A stretch of 64,000 bases of DNA from Blastomussa wellsi (taxonomy: Eukaryota; Cnidaria; Anthozoa; Scleractinia; Plerogyridae), in the NCBI GenBank assembly GCA_947652115.1, contig OX393564.1, positions 13,877,123-13,941,122 on the forward strand. The letters run 5' to 3'. The position numbers and the translations under genes were made by a program. Each line of letters begins with the position of its first letter. Positions within the stretch are counted from its first letter, which is position 1. Of this stretch, positions 55,528 to 64,000 are shown piece after piece. The notes under the pieces are model-generated. The model was not told where the DNA came from and did not search any database. It was given only the letters and a program-made list of their open reading frames with translations.

Positions 55528-55746
55528 TGGAGAGACGATTTAACTGATTATTGACATTCTCGGACTTGTTTGTAGAAGCGTTACTGTCGTGACTGTTGGA
55601 AAGCCCCAGGCGCATAGCCGCGCGGGGATTGGAGACTTGTAAAAGAGTATTATTGAATGGTCGAGAAAAAAAGAGTAAAACGAAAAGCACATGGAATGGC
55701 TGTGTTTTGATTTCTGCGTTTTTTTCCCAAACCGAAAGAATATCCA
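55528..55746 (+). repeat. BEL/Pao 3' LTR
   Basis: Second 219-base LTR, starting 11 bases after the polypurine run begins. Confidence 0.95.
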
Positions 55747-56176
55747 ATAATAATTATAATAATAATCAACCTTACTTAACGATGGTTACAAAAAACAGTA
55801 ATTATACAGGTTTACATAAAAAGAGCCCGGTTGCTACGAGCTAAGATCATGACCATGTTTTAACTGGGTAAATTAACTTTGATGATGAGTGTCTTTTTAA
55901 AGGGGCGTGCGCACAGTCACCATGAATAAAGTCAACTTTGGCGATGTATAAAATTGCCTTCAAATCAAAGGAAACCTTGAAATAGTAGTTTACCAAGGTA
56001 GAAAAACACAAAAGTTGCACCAACAAACTAAGAAGAATCAAGGATGGCTTGGAATGGGGAAGATTGAGAAGGATTGCAATTGACAAATTTGAAAAATTTA
56101 GGCTAAACGTTTCAAACTGTGTCATCCGTGACCGAGCTCCTTCAAGTACTGATAAAGTTTGACTTTGCTGCCTTAC

Positions 56177-56327
56177 CTGGTGTTGGGGTTGGTGTCGGTG
56201 TAATTGCAGGTATAAGTGTTTGGTTCCTAACACCTTGTGCACCATTGGGCACGTGCGAAGGGAAGTTAGCTGGTTGCACATCGTCTGCAGTGTGATAGGC
56301 CCATACAACAAAAGGAGGCATTCCTGG
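56177..56327 (-). CDS. DOMON gene, cassette B exon 3
   Basis: 151 nt. Encodes PGMPPFVVWAYHTADDVQPA..NQTLIPAITPTPTPTP, ending phase 1 at a GTAAGG donor. Differs from cassette A at Ser/Thr and Leu/Val positions and in the linker. Confidence 0.85.
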
Positions 56328-56520
56328 CTGTGGAACAAATGCATGAGTTGTCAAACTTAGAAGAGGTTCTTTGGAAAAAATACTTTACCTCAAAACCAAA
56401 AAAATCTCACTTTCTCTGAGCAGCTTGATAACTGATTGAACAAAGGCAAAATTAAAATGACGCCTGAAAAATTATCACACTGCTCACAAAACTGTATAGA
56501 ATCTCAGTAGCGTTCCATAC

Positions 56521-56670
56521 CTGAATGGCGATATCATTTACATAGTCATTGGTGTCTCGCTGACGATAAAACTGTAAGGTTGTTACACCATTTTCCTCTT
56601 TTGAATAGGTCAACACCCAGTCTTGCTGTGAATCCAACTGAGGTTGACGCTGGCCAATGGTCCAATAATC
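56521..56670 (-). CDS. DOMON gene, cassette B exon 2
   Basis: 150 nt, phase 0-0. Like cassette A but with LDSQQDW, TYSKEENG and TNDYVND. Confidence 0.85.
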
Positions 56671-56994
56671 CTGGCAGGGTGTTAAAAAGTTAAGTTACGT
56701 TTTGTTAAACTTGCAATGGTTTCAAATTTCAAATGAAGTTCAGATATTAAGTTTCCGTTAGGGTATTTACGAATATTTTAGTGATCTTTTTAAGTCTTTT
56801 CTTTGATTGACTGTATCACGTAAAGGCATTATCACTTGACGGTAAAGAAGCCCGTTTTGTTTCATAAACTTGTTTACGATTTGTTAAACTCTAATATAAT
56901 ATATGGGAAGTAATTTTGGTGCTTTTGTAATGGACTCAAACTGTCAGACGCTTCTCATTTTGGGGTCTCCGTCCCGAGGACATAAAATGCAATT

Positions 56995-57910
56995 CTCGGT
57001 CCGTATACGGATATGGAAAACGGCCTTTACCATCGGTAGAAACCGTACGGATGGACATGTCATGTTACCCCCTCACTCAAGTAAGAAGTGATCTATTTTC
57101 TAGTCCCCTTAATGATATGAAATTCTCAATCCGTATACGGATGGAAAACGGCCTTTACCATTCGTACAAACCGCATGGATGGACAAGCGTGTCACCCCCT
57201 CGCTAAAGTAACAAGTGATTTATATTCTGAGTCCCCTTAATGAAATGCAATTCTCGGTCGGTATACCGATGGATAATGGCCTTTACCATCCGTGCAAACC
57301 GCACGGATGGACAAGCCGTGTCACCCCCTCGCTCAGGTGAAAAGTGATTTATTTTCTAGTCCCCTTAATGAGATGCAATTCTCAACCCGTATACGGATGG
57401 AAAACGGCCTTTACCATTCGTACAAACCGCATGGATGGACAAGCCGTGTCACCCCTTCGCTCAAGTAACAAGTGATTTATATTCTGAGTCCCCTTAATGA
57501 AATGCAATTCTTGGTCCGTATACGGATGGATAATGGCCTTTACCATCCGTGAAAACCGTACGGATGGACAAGCCGTGTCACCCCCTCGCTCAGGTAAAAA
57601 GTGATTTATATCCTAGTCCCCTTAATAAGATGCAATTCTCAACCCGTATACGGATGGAAAACGGCCTTTACCATTCGTACAAATCGTATGGATGGACATG
57701 CCATGTCGCCCCATCGCTCAAGTAAGAAGTGATTTATTTTCTTGTCCCCTTAATGAGATGCAATTCTCAACCCGTATACGGATGGAAAACGGCCTTTACC
57801 ATTCGTACAAATCGTTTGGATGGACAAGCCGTGTCACCCCCTCGCTCTACTAACAAGTGATTTATATTCTAAGTCCCCATAATGAGATGCAATTCTCGGT
57901 CCGTATACGG
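56995..57910. repeat. Intronic minisatellite, about 128-bp unit (cassette B)
   Basis: Same CCGTATACGG unit as at 47190, about seven to eight copies in a different order of variants. Confidence 0.9.
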
Positions 57911-57996
57911 ATCGACAACAAACCCGAAGAGACTTTTGAATCCTTAAGAATTCAGTCAAAAGAGGCCATGAAAATAATGAAAGATGAGCGTATTAC

Positions 57997-58253
57997 CTGT
58001 AAGTAGCCTGTTCCATTCAACACTCCTCCTACGGCAACATCATAATTCATCATTGCGTTCGGCGCTTCTCTAGCAATACCAAGTCCTATCCAACCCGTTG
58101 TCCTGACCTCGACCAGAAAGTGCAAAGTGTCCATGCTGCTATTGGACATCCAGGACATCTTGTAGTTGCCATTGTGGAAAGAGAGAAAGTTTGCGAAGTG
58201 CATTGGTCCGACTCTCATAACAGGAGTGGCAGTTGCTACAAGCGTTGCCATTG
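57997..58253 (-). CDS. DOMON gene, cassette B exon 1
   Basis: 257 nt with the same borders as cassette A exon 1. Encodes NYKMSWMSNSS where A and C have NYNMSWMFNSS. It splices from cassette C exon 3 at 59583 (G plus CA). Confidence 0.85.
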
Positions 58254-59001
58254 CTAAAATACAAAGAAAATAACAATCAAATTAGTTAAAAAGACTTGCA
58301 GAAATTAATATCATTAATTAATATCATATCTTTAAAAATATACCTTCGAAAGAAAAATTAAAAGAGTACTTTTCGACATTCAGACTTCGGAAGACTCTTA
58401 TCTTGATATACGAAGTATCATTCAAAAGTCAAGTTTTCCTAAAATTTAATTTATTTATTTATTTTCAGAATAATAAGTACAGTCTTAATTGTGTTATGCG
58501 GATTTAGCTCTATTGAGTGTCCTTTCGAAAATAAAATATATTTAATAGCGCTTTCTCCACACACAACATGTACTGATTCAAACTTAACTTTATAATTTAT
58601 ACTCTTGTACATTTATCTTCCTGATTCCCGTAAATTGTCGACCTATTTTCTTTAGTTAAGACATGACCCCTCCTAGATTAGCATCAGCTACCTGTGGATA
58701 TGTCAAACTTTTGCAACAATACTTATTAGAAAATAAAGAAAGAAAGAAAGAAAGAAAGTTTAATATTTGCCATGATTCTTGAAACCTAATTATGTCGAGA
58801 GATAAGAGTTCTTCTCACTTGTTTCCAAGAGGTGTTTATCATTTTGGAGCTTTTTCGAAGAATTTAATTCTTTAAGTAAGCAAAATACTACCTTCATACC
58901 AATGACAATGTCAAATCTATGATTGTGTTTTATAAAAGAATATGTAATTAAAAAATATAATAGTTCATAAATCATTTTTCTAGAAGAGAGCTAAACCGTT
59001 A

Positions 59002-59127
59002 TAATAATAATAATAATAATAATGATAATAATAATAATAATAATAATAATTGAATTTTTTAACAATTTGATGATTTGTAAAAAGGTTTCCTGATGAGATT
59101 TTAATAAAATTGTTATTCTTATTATTA

Positions 59128-59160
<33 letters not shown>

Positions 59161-59171
59161 TATAATAATAA
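59002..59171. repeat. AAT microsatellites (cassette B/C intron)
   Basis: The same paired (AAT)n blocks as at 49051, uninterrupted here by a retrotransposon. Confidence 0.9.
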
Positions 59172-59582
59172 TCAACCTTACTTAACGAGGGTTACAAAAA
59201 ACAGTAATTATACACGTTTACATAAAAAGAGCCCGGTTGGTACGAGCTAAGATCATGACCATGTTTTAACTGGGTAAATTAACTTTGATGATGAGTGTCT
59301 TTTTAAAGGGGCGTGCGCACAGTCACCATGAATAAAGTCAACTTTGGCGACGTATAAAATTGCCTTCAAATCAAAGGAAACCTTGAAATAGTAGTTTACC
59401 AAGGTAGAAAAACACAAAAGTTGCACCAACAAACTAAGAAGAATCAAGGATGGCTTGGAATGGGGAAGATTGAGAAGGATTGCAATTGACAACTTTGAAA
59501 AATTTAGGCTAAACGTTTCAAACTGTGTCATCCGTGACCGAGCTCCTTCAAGTACTGATAAAGTTTGACTTTGCTGCCTTAC

Positions 59583-59733
59583 CTGGTGTTGGGGTTGGTG
59601 TCGGTGTAATTGCAGGTATAAGTTTTTGGTTCCTAACACCTTGTGCACCATTGGGCACGTGCGAAGGGAAGTTAGCTGGTTGCACATCGTCTGCAGTGTG
59701 ATAGGCCCATACAACAAAAGGAGGCATTCCTGG
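59583..59733 (-). CDS. DOMON gene, cassette C exon 3
   Basis: 151 nt. Encodes the domain end and TPTPTPTP linker. Reads NQKLIPAI, so the Asn-Gln-Thr site of other copies is lost. GTAAGG donor, phase 1. Confidence 0.85.
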
Positions 59734-59923
59734 CTGTGGAACAAATGCATGAGTTGTCAAACTTAGAAGAGGTTCTTTGAAAAAAATACTTTACCTCAAA
59801 ACCAAAAAAATCTCACTTTCTCTGAGCAGCTTGATAACTGATTGAACAAAGGCAAAATTAAAATGACGCCTGAAAAATCGCACTGCTCACAAAACTGTAT
59901 AGAATCTCAGTAGCGTTCCATAC

Positions 59924-60073
59924 CTGAATGGCGATATCATTTACATAGTCATTGGTGTCTCGCTGACGATAAAACTGTAAGGTTGTTACACCATTTTCCT
60001 CTTTTGAATAGGTCAACACCCAGTCTTGCTGTGAATCCAACTGAGGTTGACGCTGGCCAATGGTCCAATAATC
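59924..60073 (-). CDS. DOMON gene, cassette C exon 2
   Basis: 150 nt, phase 0-0, protein identical to cassette B exon 2 by eye. Confidence 0.85.
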
Positions 60074-60777
60074 CTGGCAGGGTGTTAAAAAGTTAAGTTA
60101 CGTTTTGTTAAACTTGCAATGGTTTCAAATTTCAAATGAAGTTCAGATATTAAGTTTCCGTTAGGGTATTTACGAATATTTTAGTGATCTTTTTAAGTCT
60201 TTTCTTTGATTGACTGTATCACGTAAAGGCATTATCACTTGACGGTAAAGAAGCCCGTTTTGTTTCATAAACTTGTTTACGATTTGTTAAACTCTAATAT
60301 AATATATGGGAAGTAATTTTGGTGCTTTTGTAATTGCTGCGGTAGGACTCAAACTGTCAGACGCTTCTCATTTTGGGGTCTCCGTCCCGAGGACATAAAA
60401 TGCAATTCTCGGTCCGTATACGGATATGGAAAACGGCCTTTACCATCGGTAGAAACCGTACGGATGGACATGCCATGTTACCCCCTCGCTCAAGTAAGAA
60501 GTGATTTATTTTCTAGTCCCCTTAATGATATGAAATTCTCAATCCGTATACGGATGGAAAACGGCCTTTACCATTCGTACAAACCGCATGGATGGACAAG
60601 CGTGTCACCCCCTCGCTAAAGTAACAAGTGATTTATATTCTGAGTCCCCTTAATGAAATGCAATTCTCGGTCCGTATACCGATGGATAATGGCCTTTACC
60701 ATCCGTGCAAACTGCATGGATGGACAAGCCGTGTCACCCCCTCGCTCAGGTGAAAAGTGATTTATTTTCTAGTCCCC

Positions 60778-60807
60778 TTAACCCTTTACTGCCCAAGGGG
60801 TCTCCCT

Positions 60808-60854
<47 letters not shown>

Positions 60855-60878
60855 CACGCTTGGGCAGGAAAGGGTTAA
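60778..60878. mobile_element. piggyBac-type MITE, copy 1
   Basis: TTAA duplications at 60778 and 60875. Inverted ends CCCTTTACTGCCCAAG / CTTGGGCAGGAAAGGG. About 93-bp core without coding capacity. TTAA duplication plus CCCT ends is diagnostic of piggyBac-mobilised MITEs. Confidence 0.85.
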
Positions 60879-60891
60879 GGGAGATAGTTTT

Positions 60892-60921
60892 TTAACCCTT
60901 TACTGCCCAAGGGGTCTCCCT

Positions 60922-60968
<47 letters not shown>

Positions 60969-60992
60969 CACGCTTGGGCAGGAAAGGGTTAA
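60892..60992. mobile_element. piggyBac-type MITE, copy 2
   Basis: Identical by eye to copy 1, TTAA at 60892 and 60989, separated from it by 13 bases (GGGAGATAGTTTT) that are not part of the surrounding minisatellite. Confidence 0.85.
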
Positions 60993-61748
60993 TGAGATGC
61001 AATTCTCAACCCGTATACGGATGGAAAACGGCCTTTACCATTCGTACAAATCGTATGGATGGACATGCCATGTCACCCCATCGCTCAAGTAAGAAGTGAT
61101 TTATTTTCTAGTCCCCTTAATGAGATTCAATTCTCAATCCGCATACGGATGGAAAACGGCCTTTACCATTCGTAGAAACCGCATGGATGGACAAGCCGTG
61201 TCACCCCTTCGCTCAAGTAACAAGTGATTTATATTCCGAGTCCCCTTAATGAAATGCAATTCTTGGTCCGTATACGGATGGATAATGGCCTTTACCATCC
61301 GTGCAAACCGTACGGATGGACAAGCCGTGTCACCCCCTCGCTCAGGTAAAAAGTGATTTATATCCTAGTCCCCTTAATGAGATGCAATTCTCAACCCGTA
61401 TACGGATGGAAAACGGCCTTTACCATTCGTACAAATCGTATGGATGGACATGCCATGTCACCCCATCGCTCAAGTAAGAAGTGATTTATTTTCTAGTCCC
61501 CTTAATGAGATGCAATTCTCAACCCGTATACGGATGGAAAACGGCCTTTACCATTCGTACAAATCGTTTGGATGGACAAGCCGTGTCACCCCCTCGCTCT
61601 ACTAACAAGTGATTTATATTCTAAGTCCCCATAATGAGATGCAATTCTCGGTCCGTATACCGATCGACAACAAACCCGAAGAGACTTTTGAATCCTTAAG
61701 AATTCAGTCAAAAGAGGCCATGAAAATAATGAAAGATGAGCGTATTAC

Positions 61749-62005
61749 CTGTAAGTAGCCTGTTCCATTCAACACTCCTCCTACGGCAACATCATAATTC
61801 ATCATTGCGTTCGGCGCTTCTCTAGCAATACCAAGTCCTATCCAACCCGTTGTCCTGACCTCGACCAGAAAGTGCAAAGTGTCCATGCTGCTATTGAACA
61901 TCCAGGACATGTTGTAGTTGCCATTGTGGAAAGAGAGAAAGTTTGCGAAGTGCATTGGTCCGACTCTCATAACAGGAGTGGCAGTTGCTACAAGCGTTGC
62001 CATTG
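61749..62005 (-). CDS. DOMON gene, cassette C exon 1
   Basis: 257 nt, protein identical by eye to cassette A exon 1. Receives cassette D exon 3 (63350) in phase 1. Confidence 0.85.
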
Positions 62006-62751
62006 CTAAAATACAAAGAAAATAACAATCAAATTAGTTAAAAAGACTTGCAGAAATTAATATCATTAATTAATATCATATCTTTAAAAATATAGCTTCG
62101 AAAGAAAAATTAAAAGAGTACTTTTCGACATTCAGACTTCGGAAGACTCTTATCTTGATATACGAAGTATCATTCAAAAGTCAAGTTTTCCTAAAATTTA
62201 ATTTATTTATTTATTTTCAGAATAATAAGTACAGTCTTAATTGTGTTATGCGGATTTAGCTCTATTGAGTGTCCTTTCGAAAATAAAATATATTTAATAG
62301 CGCTTTCTCCACACACAACATGTACTGATTCAAACTTAACTTTATAATTTATACTCTTGTACATTTATCCTCCTGATTCCCGTAAATTGTCGACCTATTT
62401 TCTTTAGTTAAGACATGACCCCTCCTAGATTAGCATCAGCTACCTGTGGATATGTCAAACTTTTGCAACAATACTTATTAGAAAATAAATAAAGAAAGAA
62501 AGAAAGAAAGTTTAATATTTGCCATGATTCTTGTAACCTAATTATGTCGAGAGATAAGAGTTCTTCTCACTTGTTTCCAAGAGGTGTTTATCATTTTGGA
62601 GCTTTTTCGGAGAATTTAATTCTTCAAGTAAGCAAAATACTACCTTCATACCAATGACAATGTCAAATCTATGATTGTGTTTTATAAAAGAATATGTAAT
62701 TAAAAAATATAATAGTTCATAAATCATTTTTCTAGAAGAGAGCTAAACCGT

Positions 62752-62784
<33 letters not shown>

Positions 62785-62861
62785 TGAATTTTTTAACAAT
62801 TTGATGATTTGTAAAAAGGTTTCCTGATGAGATTTTAATAAAATTGTTATTCTTATTATTA

Positions 62862-62927
<66 letters not shown>

Positions 62928-62937
62928 TATAATAATA
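62752..62937. repeat. AAT microsatellites (cassette C/D intron)
   Basis: Paired (AAT)n blocks as in the other cassettes, the second one longer (about 85 bases). Confidence 0.9.
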
Positions 62938-63349
62938 ATCAACCTTACTTAACGAGGGTTACAAAAAACAGTAATTATACACGTTTACATAAAAAGAGCC
63001 CGGTTGCTACGAGCTAAGATCATGACCATGTTTTAACTGGGTAAATTAACTTTGATGATGAGTGTCTTTTTAAAGGGGCGTGCGCACAGTCACCATGAAT
63101 AAAGTCAACTTTGGCGATGTATAAAATTGCCTTCAAATCAAAGGAAACCTTGAAATAGTAGTTTACCAAGGTAGAAAAACACAAAAGTTGCACCAACAAA
63201 CTAAGAAGAATCAAGGATGGCTTGGAATGGGGAAGATTGAGAAGGATTGCAATTGACAACTTTGAAAAATTTAGGCTAAACGTTTCAAACTGTGTCATCC
63301 GTGACCGAGCTCCTTCAAGTACTGATAAAGTTTGACTTTGCTGCCTTAC

Positions 63350-63500
63350 CTGGTGTTGGGGTTGGTGTCGGTGTAATTGCAGGTATAAGTGTTTGGTTCC
63401 TAACACCTTGTGCACCATTGGGCACGTGCGAAGGGAAGTTAGCTGGTTGCACATCGTCTGCAGTGTGATAGGCCCATACAACAAAAGGAGGCATTCCTGG
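63350..63500 (-). CDS. DOMON gene, cassette D exon 3
   Basis: 151 nt, same protein as cassette B exon 3, GTAAGG donor, phase 1. Confidence 0.85.
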
Positions 63501-63690
63501 CTGTGGAACAAATGCATGAGTTGTCAAACTTAGAAGAGGTTCTTTGGAAAAAATACTTTACCTCAAAACCAAAAAAATCTCACTTTCTCTGAGCAGCTTG
63601 ATAACTGATTGAACAAAGGCAAAATTAAAATGACGCCTGAAAAATCACACTGCTCACAAAACTGTATAGAATCTCAGTAGCGTTCCATAC

Positions 63691-63840
63691 CTGAATGGCG
63701 ATATCATTTACATAGTCATTGGTGTCTCGCTGACGATAAAACTGTAAGGTTGTTACACCATTTTCCTCTTTTGAATAGGTCAACACCCAGTCTTGCTGTG
63801 AATCCAACTGAGGTTGACGCTGGGCAATGGTCCAATAATC
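63691..63840 (-). CDS. DOMON gene, cassette D exon 2
   Basis: 150 nt, phase 0-0. Reads DYWTIAQRQP where the other copies have DYWTIGQRQP. Its exon 1 and the 5' part of the gene lie beyond the right edge of the window. Confidence 0.85.
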
Positions 63841-64000
63841 CTGGCAGGGTGTTAAAAAGTTAAGTTACGTTTTGTTAAACTTGCAATGGTTTCAAATTTC
63901 AAATGAAGTTCAGATATTAAGTTTCCGTTAGGGTATTTACGAATATTTTAGTGATCTTTTTAAGTCTTTTCTTTGATTGACTGTATCACGTAAAGGCATT

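Larger units (their letters stand above)
49241..55746 (+). mobile_element. BEL/Pao LTR retrotransposon, apparently intact
   Basis: 6506 bp. LTRs of 219 bases (49241-49459, 55528-55746; TGGAGAGACG..GAATATCCA) differ at one position by eye (GATTGCTGCG versus GATTTCTGCG). A TGGTCCTTCGAGCGCCGG primer-binding site (49462-49479) and a G-rich polypurine tract (55517-55527) are present. It lies in an AAT microsatellite of the DOMON inter-cassette intron; removing it leaves an intron of 1364 bp, matching the other cassettes (1329 and 1344). Flanks TTAAT/ATAAT make a target duplication only approximate. Confidence 0.95.
60410..61675. repeat. Intronic minisatellite, about 128-bp unit (cassette C)
   Basis: About eight copies of the CCGTATACGG unit, interrupted by a pair of small TTAA-flanked MITEs at 60778-60992. 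Confidence 0.9.

Noticed and set aside
55847..56344. 165-codon minus ORF repeated at 59253 and 63020
   Set aside because: It crosses the DOMON exon 3 in another frame and extends through intron sequence; it recurs only because the cassette is duplicated.
58790..58975. 61-codon ORF repeated at 48843 and 62542
   Set aside because: Hydrophobic, AT-rich intronic ORF conserved only by recent duplication; no splice-site or coding evidence.

Overview
This is a eukaryotic (animal) window, most likely from a cnidarian and probably a stony coral. The grounds are spliced exons with GT/AG borders, many MITEs and foldbacks, several LINE and Penelope-like elements, a tRNA-headed SINE, Ty3/Gypsy and BEL/Pao LTR elements, and a degraded Polinton-like virus-derived island with a collagen-like fibre. 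The species assignment is inference. There is no bacterial gene organisation. A 200-base assembly gap (N) lies at 11301-11500.

Layout. 1-5.2 kb: AT-rich non-coding DNA with a few repeats. About 6.8-22.4 kb: a decayed Polinton/adintovirus-like island. Its minus strand carries an integrase, an unknown ORF, a modular collagen-like fibre gene and a packaging-ATPase fragment. Its plus strand carries several small unknown ORFs, a basic protein and the C-terminal part of a capsid-like protein. The island is riddled with later insertions: a Penelope-like element (5.4-6.82 kb) in the integrase, a tRNA-SINE (9.0-9.48 kb) in the fibre, a 0.79-kb MITE (12.46-13.25 kb), a CR1-like LINE (13.6-16.37 kb), and an almost complete L1-like LINE (16.42-21.70 kb). 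The L1-like LINE sits inside the capsid reading frame with a perfect 16-bp target-site duplication.

22.4-46 kb: sparse DNA with MITEs and minisatellites, a Ty3/Gypsy element with identical LTRs (33.37-37.96 kb), a Mutator-like element with a G-rich inverted repeat (41.66-42.75 kb), and a second Penelope fragment split by a palindromic MITE (44.76-45.95 kb).

26.4-26.7 kb and 46.4-64 kb (minus strand): exons that I interpret as one host gene. Four near-identical three-exon cassettes (257 + 150 + 151 nt, the fourth cut by the window edge) each encode one DOMON domain and a Thr-Pro linker. Every cassette begins and ends in intron phase 1, so cassettes can be multiplied without breaking frame. 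Two further exons at 26.4-26.7 kb, in the matching phase, would supply a Gly-rich linker and a C-terminal transmembrane anchor. The cassettes carry a ~128-bp intronic minisatellite and AAT microsatellites. An apparently intact BEL/Pao retrotransposon (49.24-55.75 kb, one 1983-residue ORF) has inserted into one inter-cassette intron. The most interesting items are the expanding multi-DOMON gene, the virus-derived island with its modular fibre, and unusual small transposons.
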